64,000 nucleotides of DNA from Sphingomonas sanguinis (GCF_019297835.1 NZ_CP079203.1:407001-471000), one strand, 5' to 3'; shown: positions 40,616 through 51,099, counted from the first letter of the stretch. The notes: a model not told the origin generated them from the letters alone. A program made the numbers and translations.

Positions 40616-41857
40616 TTATAGTGTTCTGCCAGCCATTCCCCTGCTCGCCAGCCGCCAGAGACGCTCGAGTGGCCCTTGTCCGAACCGGGCAAGCCATGGC
40701 TTCGACCAGAACAGCATCAGGCCCCACATCATCGGTGCAAGCCAGTAAAGATCGGCCCGGTCCCAGCGGGCGAACTGGCCGAGGCCATGGCCATAGAAGA
40801 TAGCCGTCATCACGATGCTGGTCGCGATATAGTTGGTGAAGGCCATGCGCCCGGCCGCCGCGATCCGCGTCGTCCACCACCCGCCCGGCCGCGTCAGCAA
40901 CAGGATCAACGCGGCATAGCCGAGCGTACCGACCAGCCGGAAGGGGATGTTGAGAAACAGCTCGACCAAGGTGATGGCACGAACGTCATATCCGCTCGCC
41001 ATGATGCCCGACGCCATCGCCGCATAGACCGGGACCGTCAGCCCCAGACCAAGGACTGCCCATCGGCGATAGGCTCGGCGTGACCAGCTTCCCGTCAGGA
41101 AACCCGATTTGAACGCCGCCATGCCCAGCAGCATCGCGCTCAACGTGTCCGGGCCGATCTGGACGAGGTCGATCAGCGGATTGCCGTTGTTCTGAAGCCG
41201 GAAGGCCGTCGCCGTCGACCACGACCCGCGCATGGCCGCGATCTCCGGTGCCAGACTGGAGGGCGAAGGGGAGCCGAACGCCATCTGATAGCCGTCCCAC
41301 AAAGCCGCCAGTTGCGGCGTGCTGCGGGTGACGGCGGCGAACAGGCCGACACATTCCAGCGAACCCAGGGCCATCGACAGCCCGGCAAAGGCTGCGGCGG
41401 ACCAGCAGAGCGCTCTTGGTGTCAGTCCGACAAAGGCCAGAGCGACGATACCGACCAGCGCGTAATGGGCCAGGATGTCGCCGGTCCAGATGAAGGTCAG
41501 GTGGACCAGCCCCAGCACGAACAGCACCGCCATCCGCCGCAGATGAAAGGACGCGCCGTTCCAACCCGCCGCATCCGCGCGCTCGATCACTAGCAAGGTC
41601 GACGCGCCGAACAGCAGGGAGAAGAGGCCCCGCATCCGCCCGTTGACGAAGCTTTCGGTCAGGACCCAAACCCCGATGTCGACCGGCCGCTGCCCGCCCC
41701 AGGCGATGGGGTTGGAATAGGCCGGGTCGGGCAGTGCGAAGCCCGGCAGGTTGGCGAGCAGGATCGCCATCACCGCCACCCCGCGCAAAACATCCAGCGA
41801 CAACAGGCGATCGCCGGGCGCGGGGGGCGTCAGGATGGGGGCGGGACCGTCGACCAA
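40616..41857 (-). CDS. DUF418 domain membrane protein
   Basis: 413 residues, about ten membrane segments. N-terminal LLSLDVLRGVAVMAILLANLPGFALPDP and C-terminal FTNYIATSIVMTAIFYGHGLGQF ... FGQGPLERLWRLAS are the DUF418 hallmarks; the family (YeiB-like) is of unknown function, possibly transport or acyl transfer. The start is a TTG at 41857 with GGAG 8 nt upstream; no in-frame ATG or GTG exists before the next upstream stop. It is divergent from nhaA. Confidence 0.9.
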   Translation of the reverse strand: MVDGPAPILTPPAPGDRLLSLDVLRGVAVMAILLANLPGFALPDPAYSNPIAWGGQRPVDIGVWVLTESFVNGRMRGLFSLLFGASTLLVIERADAAGWNGASFHLRRMAVLFVLGLVHLTFIWTGDILAHYALVGIVALAFVGLTPRALCWSAAAFAGLSMALGSLECVGLFAAVTRSTPQLAALWDGYQMAFGSPSPSSLAPEIAAMRGSWSTATAFRLQNNGNPLIDLVQIGPDTLSAMLLGMAAFKSGFLTGSWSRRAYRRWAVLGLGLTVPVYAAMASGIMASGYDVRAITLVELFLNIPFRLVGTLGYAALILLLTRPGGWWTTRIAAAGRMAFTNYIATSIVMTAIFYGHGLGQFARWDRADLYWLAPMMWGLMLFWSKPWLARFGQGPLERLWRLASRGMAGRTL

Positions 41858-41939
41858 TGAAAAGCTCCGTATGCCTCATCGGGCATAGCCGGGGTGGCCG
41901 GGGATGCAACCGGCAGGCGAAGCGAAGCATTGCGATATC

Positions 41940-43346
41940 ATGGGATTATCGCCTCGCCTGACCGGCCGCGCCACCGCCCGCGCGCATCACTCGCCCGCTG
42001 CGTCCGCTTTCCTGCGTCAGATCGAGCCGTTCTTTGCCGGACGGGAGGTGACGGGCGGGCCGCTGCTGCTGGCGACGATCCTGGCGCTCGCGATGACCAA
42101 CGGCCCCTGGGCGACGGCCTTCGAGCGTTTCTGGGACACGCCCGTCACCATCGGTTTCGGTGTGAGCGAGGTGTCGCACCGACTGGCCGAATGGATCGAC
42201 CACGCCCTGTTGCCGCTGTTCTTCGTGATCGTTGGTGCAGACGTGAAGCGCGAGATGGCGACCGGCCCGCTGGCCCATTGGCGTACGGCGGCGTTCCCCC
42301 TGGCGGGAGCGGTGGGCGGAATGCTGGTGCCGGTCGCGCTCTATCTGGCGGTTGCGGGCGGAACGCCTGCGCAGCCGGGCTGGGGTACGGTCATTACCAC
42401 CGACACCGCCTTCGGCCTCGCGCTGATCGCCGTGTTCGCCAACCGGTTGCCGGCGGGATTGCGTGCGACAATGCTGGCCTTCGCGGCGGTGGACGATGTC
42501 GGCGGATTGCTGGTCATCGCCTTCGCCTATAGCGGCGCGATCGACCCCTGGGGCTTGATGGTGGCGGGGGTGGCGCTGGCGGGAATTATCGGGCTTCGCA
42601 GGATCGGTTGGGTGTCGTCGGTGCCCTATGTGCTGCTTGCTTTGGTCATCTGGGGCGGCGTGCTGGAGTCCGGAATTCATGCAACGATCGCCGGTGTGCT
42701 GATCGGCCTGACCGTGCCCGTGCAGCCCCGGCTGGAGCAGCATGTCTTCGCCCGGCGGGTACAGCGACGGGTGGACGAGTTCCGCGACGCGCACGATGCG
42801 GCGGAAGAAGCCGATGATGGCGAGGAGGAGCATCGGCATCGCCAACGCGCCGAGGAGCGGCTGGGCTATCTCCATGAAATGGCGTCGGCCACGCGTGAGG
42901 CAAGCAGCCGGTTGATCGAGGTGCTGACGCCCTGGGTCAATTATGTCGTTCTGCCGCTGTTCGCGCTGTCGAACGTGCGCATCCACATCTCGGGTGATCT
43001 GCTGTCGATGATCGGCGGCCCGCTGGTCATGGGCGTCGTGCTGGGACTGGTGGTCGGCAAGCCGTTGGGCTTCCTGATCTTTACCTGGGCAGCGAGTGCG
43101 ATGGGTCTGGCCCGGCGGCCCGATCAGGTGACATGGCCGATGGTGGTGGGCGTCGGCGCGCTGGCCGGGATCGGCTTTACCATCTCGCTGTTCATCGCCG
43201 GACTGGCCTTTGGCGATGGCGAGATGCGCGAGGCGGCGTCGCTGGGGGTGCTGCTGGCCTCGGTGCTGGCGGCGGCGATCGGCTATGCGATCCTGCGCCA
43301 CTGCGCGGAGCCTCGGCACGCGGCCGAGGCTCCGGCAGAGATTTAG
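41940..43346 (+). CDS. nhaA: Na+/H+ antiporter NhaA with an inserted charged loop
   Basis: 468 residues from ATG 41940 (ATG 41904 is an alternative with GGGG upstream). NhaA signatures: [55 protein letters not shown] with the paired Asp that carry Na+/H+, [18 protein letters not shown], and LFALSNVRI. It exports Na+ in exchange for H+ at the inner membrane. Unusually, about 45 acidic/basic/His residues ([24 protein letters not shown] and on) are inserted in the cytoplasmic loop before helix IX, longer than the E. coli protein. Confidence 0.92.
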   Translation: MGLSPRLTGRATARAHHSPAASAFLRQIEPFFAGREVTGGPLLLATILALAMTNGPWATAFERFWDTPVTIGFGVSEVSHRLAEWIDHALLPLFFVIVGADVKREMATGPLAHWRTAAFPLAGAVGGMLVPVALYLAVAGGTPAQPGWGTVITTDTAFGLALIAVFANRLPAGLRATMLAFAAVDDVGGLLVIAFAYSGAIDPWGLMVAGVALAGIIGLRRIGWVSSVPYVLLALVIWGGVLESGIHATIAGVLIGLTVPVQPRLEQHVFARRVQRRVDEFRDAHDAAEEADDGEEEHRHRQRAEERLGYLHEMASATREASSRLIEVLTPWVNYVVLPLFALSNVRIHISGDLLSMIGGPLVMGVVLGLVVGKPLGFLIFTWAASAMGLARRPDQVTWPMVVGVGALAGIGFTISLFIAGLAFGDGEMREAASLGVLLASVLAAAIGYAILRHCAEPRHAAEAPAEI

Positions 43347-45568
43347 GCGAGGGCGGCGTCCGCGCCCATCAGCGCGGGGAAGAAGCCCTCATGCGCGCGG
43401 CGCAGATCGTCGAGCGCCACGACGAAGTCGCCGTCCTCGCGCTCGAAGATCAGGCGGCTGCCCGCCGTGCGCCCGATGCGCTCGACCTCGACGCCCGCCT
43501 GGTGCGCGTTCGCCAGGAAGTCCATCAGCGCGGTGTCCTCGACCGTGGCGATGTACAGGCCCTGATCCTCGGCGAAGAGCTGGCGGCAGGCCTCTCCCGT
43601 TTCCGGGAACTGGATCAGCGCGCCGATATTGCCCGCCAGCGCCATCTCGGCGACCGTCACCGCAATGCCGCCGTCCGAGACATCGTGCACGGCGGTCAGG
43701 TGACCGGCGTTGATCGCCTCGCGGACCAGATCGCCGGTGCGGCGCTCGGCATCCAGATCGATCGACGGAGGCGGACCCGCGTCGCGGCCCTCGATGCCAT
43801 GAACTTCGCGCAGCCACAGCGACTGGCCGATCTCGCCCTTGGGCGTGCCGATCAGGACGATGACGTCGCCGGTGCCCTTGAAGGCGACGGTCGCCGACTT
43901 GGACCAGTCCGCCATCAGGCCGACGCCGCCGATCGCAGGCGTCGGCAGGATCGCCGAGCCGCCGCCGGTCGCCTTCGACTCGTTATAGAGCGAGACGTTG
44001 CCTGACACGATCGGGTAATCCAACGCACGGCACGCCTGGCTCATGCCCTCGAGGCAACCGACGATCTGGCCCATGATCTCGGGGCGCTGCGGGTTGGCGA
44101 AGTTGAGGCAATTGGTGATGGCGAGCGGCTTGGCGCCGACCGCCGTGATGTTGCGCCACGTCTCGACCACGGCCTGCATGCCGCCGGTCACCGGATCGGC
44201 ATAGCAATAGCGCGGGGTGCAGTCGGTGCTCATGGCGAGACCCTTCTGCGTGCCGTGGACGCGGACCACGGCGGCATCACCACCGGGGCGCTGCACCGTA
44301 TCGCCGCCGACCATATGGTCATATTGTTCCCAGATCCACCGGCGGGAAGCGATGTCGGGCGAGCCCATCAGCTTGAGCAGGTCCGCCGCCGGGTCCGTGC
44401 AGCCCGGCGAGGTGATCGCGGCCGGAACCTGCGTGGGTACGTGCGGACGGTCGTAGAGCGGCGCGTCATCGGCGAGCGGGCCAAGCGGAATGTCGCACAC
44501 GATCTCGCCCTTGTGGCGCAGGACCATGCGGCCGGTCTCGGTCACATGGCCGATGACCGCGAAGTCCAGCTCCCACTTGCGGAAGATGGCCTCTGCAAAA
44601 TCCTCACGGCCGGGCTTCAGCACCATGAGCATCCGCTCCTGGCTCTCCGACAGCATCATCTCATACGCCGTCATGCCCTCTTCGCGCTGGGGCACGTCGT
44701 CCATGATGAGTTCGATGCCGACGCCACCCTTTGAGGCCATCTCGACCGACGACGAGGTCAGGCCCGCCGCGCCCATGTCCTGGATGGCGACGATCGCGTC
44801 CGACGCCATGAGTTCGAGGCAGGCCTCGATCAGCAGCTTCTCGGTGAAGGGGTCGCCGACCTGCACGGTCGGGCGCTTGGCGTCCGCATCCTCGCCGAAA
44901 TCGGCCGAGGCCATGGTCGCGCCGTGGATACCGTCGCGGCCGGTCTTGGATCCGACATAGACGATCGGATTGCCGACGCCGCTGGCGGCCGAATAGAAGA
45001 TCTTGTCCTGATCGGCGACGCCGACCGTCATCGCATTGACCAGGATGTTGCCGTCATAGGCCGGATGGAAGTTCACCTCGCCGCCGACCGTCGGCACGCC
45101 GACGCAGTTGCCGTAACCGCCGATGCCATGAACCACGCCCGAGATCAGGTGACGCATCTTGGGGTGGTCAGGCCGCCCGAAGCGCAGCGCGTTCAGGTTC
45201 GCGACCGGACGCGCGCCCATGGTGAATACGTCGCGCAGGATGCCGCCGACGCCCGTCGCCGCACCCTGATAGGGCTCGATATACGAGGGGTGGTTATGGC
45301 TCTCCATCTTGAAGATGGCGGCCTGGCCGTCGCCGATGTCGATGACGCCCGCATTCTCGCCCGGACCGCAAATGACCTGAGGCCCTTCGGTGGGCAGCTT
45401 CTTCAGGTGGATGCGGCTCGACTTGTAGCTGCAATGCTCGGACCACATCACCGAGAAGATGCCAAGCTCGACGAGGTTCGGCTCGCGGCCCAGCGCGGTC
45501 AGGACGCGCTGATATTCTTCTTCGGACAGGCCGTGGTCGGCGACGATCTGGGGCGTGATCTCGGTCAT
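43343..45568 (-). CDS. purL: Phosphoribosylformylglycinamidine synthase subunit PurL
   Basis: 741 residues, the size of small-type PurL. Motifs: [13 protein letters not shown] near residue 40 with catalytic His, [61 protein letters not shown] and [19 protein letters not shown]. It converts FGAR to FGAM in purine synthesis together with PurS and PurQ, which are not in the window. Its 3' end overlaps the nhaA stop by 4 bp. Confidence 0.96.
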   Translation of the reverse strand: MTEITPQIVADHGLSEEEYQRVLTALGREPNLVELGIFSVMWSEHCSYKSSRIHLKKLPTEGPQVICGPGENAGVIDIGDGQAAIFKMESHNHPSYIEPYQGAATGVGGILRDVFTMGARPVANLNALRFGRPDHPKMRHLISGVVHGIGGYGNCVGVPTVGGEVNFHPAYDGNILVNAMTVGVADQDKIFYSAASGVGNPIVYVGSKTGRDGIHGATMASADFGEDADAKRPTVQVGDPFTEKLLIEACLELMASDAIVAIQDMGAAGLTSSSVEMASKGGVGIELIMDDVPQREEGMTAYEMMLSESQERMLMVLKPGREDFAEAIFRKWELDFAVIGHVTETGRMVLRHKGEIVCDIPLGPLADDAPLYDRPHVPTQVPAAITSPGCTDPAADLLKLMGSPDIASRRWIWEQYDHMVGGDTVQRPGGDAAVVRVHGTQKGLAMSTDCTPRYCYADPVTGGMQAVVETWRNITAVGAKPLAITNCLNFANPQRPEIMGQIVGCLEGMSQACRALDYPIVSGNVSLYNESKATGGGSAILPTPAIGGVGLMADWSKSATVAFKGTGDVIVLIGTPKGEIGQSLWLREVHGIEGRDAGPPPSIDLDAERRTGDLVREAINAGHLTAVHDVSDGGIAVTVAEMALAGNIGALIQFPETGEACRQLFAEDQGLYIATVEDTALMDFLANAHQAGVEVERIGRTAGSRLIFEREDGDFVVALDDLRRAHEGFFPALMGADAALA

Positions 45569-45666
45569 GGCCCGCGCCTTTAACGCGCTGTCGCGGGTTC
45601 GTCACTATCGCTGTTGCGCGAGACGCGTCATGATCGCCAGGGGCAACAGGCGATGGGGGTGGCGCG

Positions 45667-46608
45667 ATGATCCTGGCGATGATGACGGGCTTGGCTCTGG
45701 CCGGGGCTGAACTGCCGCCCGAGCCGGAGCGAGTGATGCTGGCGGAGGTGCAGCATCTCTATCGAGGGGCAGGAAACCGTCTTTGGCCGGGTTTCGACAG
45801 GGTGCCATTGGACCTGGTCCTGATCGGGCCGGAGCAGGAAACCCTGTTTTGCCACGGCGTGGTCAAGGGTTTCACGCGTGCCGGGCGTGATCCACGGACG
45901 AAATGTTCGTTGCAGATCCGACCTCGCAAATTGGCTATCGACCTCTCCTCCGCCGCCGATTTCTTTCCGGGTGGGGAGACGATCGCGATCGGTTATCCCA
46001 AGGCCCTGGAAATGACCCCGGCCTATTGGAAGGCCACGGTTCTCCATGAGGCATTCCATCTCTATCAGTGGCATATGCCGGGCTATGCCCACGCCGTCGC
46101 GTCATTGGGATTGAGCGCTGGCTCGACCAATGGCAGCTGGATGCTGAACTATCCGTTCCCTTATGCCGACCCTCAAGTCGGAGCGGCCTTTTTGGCGATG
46201 GGGGATGCTGGTCTCGCCTTTCTGGAAGCCAAGTCGCCGCGGGAGCGGCGTGCGGCGACGCATGCCTATGTGGCGGCGCGCGAGGCGGCGCTGGCGAAGG
46301 TCAGTCCGATGGACCGGCGCTATTATGAATTTCAGGTCGGGCAGGAAGGCGTCGCGCGTTGGACCGAACTGACCTTGGCCCGGCAGGGTGATGCGGCCAT
46401 GCGCGACGATGCGGTAGAGCGCTGGAGGGGGCTTGCGACGAGCCTGCGGGCGGTGCGCGAGCAGGGCTTCAAGGTCTGGAAACGCGGCGCATTGTACGTT
46501 TACGGCACGATAGAAGCAGAGATGCTGGAGCGAGCGGGCGTGGACTGGCGCCAGGAATATCGCCGTTATCCTTTTGGCTTGGGCGATCAGCTCAAGCGGC
46601 TGAACTAA
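45667..46608 (+). CDS. Secreted putative zinc metallopeptidase (HExxH protein of unknown family)
   Basis: 313 residues. A short signal-like N-terminus (MILAMMTGLALAGA) precedes a domain with VLHEAFHLYQW, where His127-Glu128-x-x-His131 matches the zincin HExxH motif, and a later EGVARWTE that could supply the third zinc ligand in the gluzincin manner. GGGGGTGG precedes the start. I do not recognise the family. Both neighbours are convergent or divergent housekeeping genes, so context does not help. Peptidase activity is inferred from motif only. Confidence 0.65.
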   Translation: MILAMMTGLALAGAELPPEPERVMLAEVQHLYRGAGNRLWPGFDRVPLDLVLIGPEQETLFCHGVVKGFTRAGRDPRTKCSLQIRPRKLAIDLSSAADFFPGGETIAIGYPKALEMTPAYWKATVLHEAFHLYQWHMPGYAHAVASLGLSAGSTNGSWMLNYPFPYADPQVGAAFLAMGDAGLAFLEAKSPRERRAATHAYVAAREAALAKVSPMDRRYYEFQVGQEGVARWTELTLARQGDAAMRDDAVERWRGLATSLRAVREQGFKVWKRGALYVYGTIEAEMLERAGVDWRQEYRRYPFGLGDQLKRLN

Positions 46609-48119
46609 CCGAGCCGCATCGCCGCCGCGATCGCGATGCCCGACAGCGCCAGCGCAGCCGCGATCCAACCAGCGCCGGTGCGGATCGCCGCTTCGATACC
46701 GCCGGTCGAAACGACGGCCTGCTCGCTTTCCAGCTTGCGTGTCGTCGCCCGGATCAGGCGGGGCAGGTCGTCGCCCAGCCGGTCCAGCTCCAGCGCCAGG
46801 GCGGTCGCTCGTCTCGTCCAGCGTTCGGGGGCAAGACGGGCCTCGACGATTCGCATGCTTGCCCGGCGAAGCGCGGCCGACAGGTCGAAGTCGGGCTGGA
46901 TGCCGCTCAACACGCCGTCGATGGTGATGAGCGCCTTGAACAGTAGAAGCATGTCGGGTTGTAGGACGATCCGTTCTTCGCGCAGCACCGGGAAGATGTC
47001 GCCCAGAATTGCCGCCAGCCGCAGCGCGCCGCCGCCATGCCGTGCGACCAGCCGGTTGGCGACCGCCTGGAAACGTTCGGGAAGAATATCATCGGTTTGC
47101 GACCAGTTCTTCAGCGTTTCCGCCAGCAAGGCCGGGTCGCTGTTCGCGATCGATTGGGTAAAGGCGATGACCTCCTCGCGCCGACGCGGGGAAACATGGC
47201 CGATCAGCCCCAGGTCGAGCATGGCGATACGGTTGCCGGGCAGGCACAGCAGATTGCCCGGATGCGGATCGCCGTGGAAGCGTCCGTTGATGAGCGTCAT
47301 GTTCAGCACGATGTCCGCCCCGGCCGACGCAATGGCCGCCGGATCGATCCCGGCCTGACGCAGGAGGGCCGCGTTGCGCGGCGGAACGCCTTCGATGAAG
47401 TCCATCACCAGCAGCGTCTCGGAGGTCTGCGCCCAGTGGATCGTCGGCACCACCACGCGCGCGTCGCCCGCAAAATCTTCGCGCAGCCGGTCGGCGTTGC
47501 GGCCTTCATTGGTGAAGTCGAGTTCTTCGAGAATGTCGCGACCCAGTTCGCGGACCATCCGCACCGCGCCGTAGCGGCGCGCTTCGGCATTGGTCGCCTC
47601 CACCATTGCGGCCAACTGCGTCAGCAGGCGGAGGTCCGCCTCCATCACCGGGCGAATGCCGGGGCGGCGGATCTTCAGCACGACCTCGGTCCCATCGGCA
47701 AGTGCCGCGCGGTGGACCTGCGCGATCGAGGCGGCGGCCAGCGGCTCGGGATCGAACCGGGCGAAGGCGGTTTCTGGCGGCTCGCCCAGCGCCGCTTCGA
47801 CCTGCGCACGCAAATCGGCGAAGGGCAGGCGGGGCGCGGCGCTGTGGAGCTGTTCGAGTTCGGCGATCCATTCGGGCGGCAACAGATCGGCGCGGGTCGC
47901 GAGGATCTGGCCGAGCTTGACCCAGACCGGCCCCAGCGCCTCCATCGCCTGCCGCGTGCGGGCAGGCAGATCGAAGGGCAGAGCGTCCGGATCGCGCCGC
48001 GCCGGATCGCGCCCGAGCCGAGCCAGCAACACGTCCAGCCCGAAGCGCGAGGCGGTCGCGATCACCTCGGCCAGTCGGGCACGGTCGCGCGCCGCCACCC
48101 GGATCGCGCCCAGCAGCAT
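46605..48119 (-). CDS. ubiB: UbiB/ABC1-family atypical kinase (ubiquinone biosynthesis)
   Basis: 504 residues. ABC1/ADCK signatures are present: WVKLGQILATRADLLP (the KxGQ motif), AAASIAQVHRAALADG (A-rich ATP loop), VVLKIRRPGI (the catalytic-type Lys), FHGDPHPGNLL and LDLGLIGHVSP. Two or so C-terminal membrane helices (AAIRTGAGWIAAALALSGIAIAAAM) anchor it to the inner membrane. It is required for aerobic ubiquinone synthesis, probably as an ATPase/lipid chaperone. It follows map after 4 bp on the same strand. Confidence 0.92.
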   Translation of the reverse strand: MLLGAIRVAARDRARLAEVIATASRFGLDVLLARLGRDPARRDPDALPFDLPARTRQAMEALGPVWVKLGQILATRADLLPPEWIAELEQLHSAAPRLPFADLRAQVEAALGEPPETAFARFDPEPLAAASIAQVHRAALADGTEVVLKIRRPGIRPVMEADLRLLTQLAAMVEATNAEARRYGAVRMVRELGRDILEELDFTNEGRNADRLREDFAGDARVVVPTIHWAQTSETLLVMDFIEGVPPRNAALLRQAGIDPAAIASAGADIVLNMTLINGRFHGDPHPGNLLCLPGNRIAMLDLGLIGHVSPRRREEVIAFTQSIANSDPALLAETLKNWSQTDDILPERFQAVANRLVARHGGGALRLAAILGDIFPVLREERIVLQPDMLLLFKALITIDGVLSGIQPDFDLSAALRRASMRIVEARLAPERWTRRATALALELDRLGDDLPRLIRATTRKLESEQAVVSTGGIEAAIRTGAGWIAAALALSGIAIAAAMRLG

Positions 48120-48123
48120 CGGC

Positions 48124-48951
48124 TCAGCTATACGGTGGCTGGGTATAGCCCGCCGGGCTGAGCGTGAAGATTTCGCAGCCCTCTTCGGTGATGCCGATCG
48201 AATGCTCGAACTGCGCCGAGAGCGAGCGGTCGCGCGTCACCGCCGTCCAGCCATCGTCGAGAAGCTTCACGTCGGGCCGGCCGATATTGATCATCGGCTC
48301 GATAGTGAAGATCATGCCGGGCTTCAGCTCGGGACCGGTGCCGGGGCGGCCGACATGGACGACCTCAGGCGCGTCGTGGAACAACAGGCCCAGGCCATGG
48401 CCGCAGAAATCGCGGACCACGCCGTAACGATGCTTTTCGGCATGCTGCTGAATGGCATGGGCCACGTCACCCATATGATTGCCGGGCTTGGCCTGCTCGA
48501 TGCCCAGCATCAGGCATTCATAGGTGACTTCGACCAGCTTGCGCGCCTTCAGCGGCACGTCGCCGATCAGGTACATGCGGCTGGTATCGCCATGCCAGCC
48601 ATCGACGATCGGGGTCACGTCGACATTGACGATATCGCCCGACTTCAACGTCTTCTCGGACGGAATGCCGTGGCAGACGACATGGTTGATCGAGATGCAG
48701 GTCGAATGGGTATAACCACGATAGCCCAGCGTCGCGGGCACGCCGCCGCGTTCCAGAATGAACTGGTGGATCAGGCGATCGATCTCCGCCGTGGTGACGC
48801 CCGGCACCATATGCGGGACGAGCATGTCCAGCGTCTCGGCGGCCAGGCGGCCGGCCTTGTGCATCCCGTCGAACGCCTCGCGGCCCCAGAGCTTGATCGC
48901 GCCGGTCCGCCCCTGAGGCGCGTCGGCGGAAACGGTCACATAATCGGTCAT
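48124..48951 (-). CDS. map: Type I methionine aminopeptidase
   Basis: 275 residues. Metal ligands can be seen in order: Asp and Asp in NVDVTPIVDGWHGDTS, His in FCGHGLG, Glu in FTIEPMI and Glu in FEHSIGITEEG. His in GYTHSTCIS is the substrate-binding residue. It removes N-terminal Met from nascent proteins in the cytosol. ATG 48951 was preferred over the longer reading, which would run past the cinA-like start. It is divergent from the cinA-like gene with 50 bp between starts. Confidence 0.96.
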   Translation of the reverse strand: MTDYVTVSADAPQGRTGAIKLWGREAFDGMHKAGRLAAETLDMLVPHMVPGVTTAEIDRLIHQFILERGGVPATLGYRGYTHSTCISINHVVCHGIPSEKTLKSGDIVNVDVTPIVDGWHGDTSRMYLIGDVPLKARKLVEVTYECLMLGIEQAKPGNHMGDVAHAIQQHAEKHRYGVVRDFCGHGLGLLFHDAPEVVHVGRPGTGPELKPGMIFTIEPMINIGRPDVKLLDDGWTAVTRDRSLSAQFEHSIGITEEGCEIFTLSPAGYTQPPYS

Positions 48952-49001
48952 GACGGCGATATAGCGTGGCGCGACCGTTTTTGCGAGGCTATGTCGGGCG
49001 C

Positions 49002-49772
49002 ATGGAAACCGCGACCCCATCCGAGCGTATCTGGACCGCCGCGCTTATTGTCATCGGCGACGAAATCCTCTCGGGCCGGACGCAAGATCGCAACATCGCG
49101 CAGCTCGCCACATGGTTGAACGTGCAGGGGATCCGGCTGGCCGAGGTGCGGGTCGTCGCCGACCGGACCGATGCGATCGCGGAGGCGGTAAACACGCTGC
49201 GCGCGCGCAACGACTATCTGTTCACGACGGGCGGCATCGGGCCGACGCATGACGACATCACCGTCGACGCGATTGCCGAGGCGCTGGGCGTGCCGGTAAT
49301 CGAGCATCCCGAGGCGCGGGCGATCCTGGAGGACTATTACACCACGCGCGGCGGCGTCAGTGCGGCGCGGGCACGGATGGCGCGCACGCCGGAGGGCGCT
49401 TCGCTGATCCCCAATCGCGTGTCCGGCGCGCCGGGCATTCGCATCGGCAACATCTTCATCATGGCGGGGGTGCCGCATATCACGGCGGGGATGCTCGACG
49501 CTCTGACCGGCACGCTGGAAGGCGGTCGGCCGGTCGTGTCGGGCACCATCGGCTGCTGGGTGGGCGAAAGCGAAGTTGCCGAGCTGCTGCGCCATGCCGA
49601 GAAGACCCATGAGGGCGTCGCGATCGGGAGCTACCCCTTCTTCCGCGAAGGCCGCACCGGCGCCAATTTCGTCGTGCGAAGCCCCGATGCGGCGCAGGTG
49701 GATGCCTGCCTGCGCGATCTGACCGAGGCGCTGGAAGCCGATGGGCGGAGCGTCATCGCAGGCGGTATCTGA
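49002..49772 (+). CDS. CinA-type molybdopterin-binding/competence-damage domain protein
   Basis: 256 residues. Matches the N-terminal CinA (MoaB/MogA-like) domain: ALIVIGDEILSGRTQDRNIAQLATWLN, YLFTTGGIGPTHDDITVDAIAEAL, PGIRIGNIFIMAGVPHI. The C-terminal nicotinamide-nucleotide amidase domain of full CinA is absent. Family members are implicated in NAD repair (ADP-ribose pyrophosphatase) but the role of the short form is uncertain. ATG 49002 chosen as the first start after the divergent map promoter. Confidence 0.88.
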   Translation: METATPSERIWTAALIVIGDEILSGRTQDRNIAQLATWLNVQGIRLAEVRVVADRTDAIAEAVNTLRARNDYLFTTGGIGPTHDDITVDAIAEALGVPVIEHPEARAILEDYYTTRGGVSAARARMARTPEGASLIPNRVSGAPGIRIGNIFIMAGVPHITAGMLDALTGTLEGGRPVVSGTIGCWVGESEVAELLRHAEKTHEGVAIGSYPFFREGRTGANFVVRSPDAAQVDACLRDLTEALEADGRSVIAGGI

Positions 49773-49882
49773 CGCGGGCGATGTCTCGCATTTTCGTACT
49801 TTTTCAAGACTAACCGCATAACGACAGGTCATCAGGGCGGGCCTTTCCGTCTCTGTGGCCGATGAAGGTGGAGGGGTTTCGG

Positions 49883-49945
49883 ATGCGCAGTGAAATGATG
49901 GGGATGACACAGATTTTCCGCCTCGGCGCAGTCGTGGCAGGTTAA
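49883..49945 (+). CDS. Possible 20-residue leader peptide before the epimerase gene
   Basis: ORF MRSEMMGMTQIFRLGAVVAG with a strong ribosome site (GGAGGGG, 6-nt spacer) ends 5 bp before the epimerase ATG, which has no clear ribosome site of its own. This would suit translational coupling. It could be a chance ORF. Confidence 0.35.
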   Translation: MRSEMMGMTQIFRLGAVVAG

Positions 49946-49950
49946 AGCCG

Positions 49951-50928
49951 ATGTCGGCTCCCATCCTCGTCACCGGCGCGGCAGGCTTTATCGGTCAGGC
50001 CACCGCGCATCGCCTGTTGTCGCGTGGCGAGACGGTCATCGGGATCGACAATCTCAACGCCTATTACGATCCGGCGCTGAAACAAGCCCGGCTCGCCAGC
50101 CTGGAGGGCATCCCCGGATTTTCCTTCCGCACGATGGACGTGGCGGATGCGCAGGCCGTCGCGGCCCTGCTGCGCGAGCAGGGCGTGACCCGCGTCGTTC
50201 ATCTGGCGGCCCAGGCAGGGGTTCGACACAGCATCGACCACCCCTTCGCCTATGAGCGTTCCAATGTCGGCGGGCAGTTGGCCATTCTCGAAGCCTGCCG
50301 CCATCAGCCGGGCTTCGTCCATCTCGTCTATGCCTCGTCCAGTTCGGTCTATGGCGACAAGCCGATGGGCGGGCAGGGGTTCAGCGAGGACGAACCCTCG
50401 GTTTCGCCGGTCTCGCTCTATGCTGCGACCAAGCGGTCCTGCGAGTTGATGAGCCAATCCTATGCGACGCTCTATGGCTTTCCGCAGACGGGGCTGCGCT
50501 TCTTTACCGTTTATGGTCCCTGGGGACGGCCGGACATGGCCTACTTCTCGTTCACCCGCAAAATCCTGAGCGGAGAACCGATCGAGATTTTCGGCGAAGG
50601 CCGGATGGCACGCGATTTCACCTATATCGACGACATCGTCGACGGCATCACCGGCGCGCTCGACCATCCGCCGGAGCGGGGCGACCACCGCATCCTGAAT
50701 ATTGGCGACAGCCAGCCGGTCGGCCTGATGGACATGATCTCCACGCTGGAGCGGACGCTGGGCCGTGAGGCCGTCAAGATCATGAAGCCGATGCAGCCGG
50801 GCGACGTGACCGCGACCTATGCCGATGTATCGAAACTGAACGCCCTGACCGGCTATGCCCCCAAGGTCGAGCTGACCGAGGGACTGAAGCGGTTCGTCGC
50901 CTGGTACAGGGACTATTACCGCGCCTGA
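49951..50928 (+). CDS. NAD-dependent sugar-nucleotide epimerase (UDP-glucuronate 4-epimerase type)
   Basis: 325 residues. Extended SDR: ILVTGAAGFIGQATAHRLL binds NAD; VVHLAAQAGVRHSIDHP and YASSSSVYGDKPM, the active-site YAATKRSCELM (Tyr and Lys), and RFFTVYGPWGRPDMAYFSFTRKILSGEPI fit the UDP-glucuronate/galacturonate epimerase group (LpsL/Cap1J). It makes sugar-acid nucleotides for surface polysaccharide. The substrate cannot be fixed from sequence alone. It faces the tRNA-Gly gene. Confidence 0.88.
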   Translation: MSAPILVTGAAGFIGQATAHRLLSRGETVIGIDNLNAYYDPALKQARLASLEGIPGFSFRTMDVADAQAVAALLREQGVTRVVHLAAQAGVRHSIDHPFAYERSNVGGQLAILEACRHQPGFVHLVYASSSSVYGDKPMGGQGFSEDEPSVSPVSLYAATKRSCELMSQSYATLYGFPQTGLRFFTVYGPWGRPDMAYFSFTRKILSGEPIEIFGEGRMARDFTYIDDIVDGITGALDHPPERGDHRILNIGDSQPVGLMDMISTLERTLGREAVKIMKPMQPGDVTATYADVSKLNALTGYAPKVELTEGLKRFVAWYRDYYRA

Positions 50929-50956
50929 GACAGTCGTCGATAATCAGCGATGATGG

Positions 50957-51030
50957 TGGAGCGGGTGAAGGGAATCGAACCCTCGTATTCAGCTTGGGAA
51001 GCTGCTGCTCTACCATTGAGCTACACCCGC
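50957..51030 (-). tRNA. tRNA-Gly (anticodon CCC), CCA encoded
   Basis: A 74-nt cloverleaf on the minus strand: acceptor GCGGGTG/CACCCGC, D arm GCTC..GAGC, anticodon loop TTCCCAA (anticodon CCC, reads GGG), T arm GAGGG-TTCGATT-CCCTT and encoded CCA. The top pair of the anticodon stem is a G-A mismatch (27-43). Confidence 0.95.
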
Positions 51031-51099
51031 GGTGCGATGCTGCCTATTCAAGCGGCAGGAATTTGGCAAGCGGTCGCGGGTAAATTTCTTGGGAACAGG

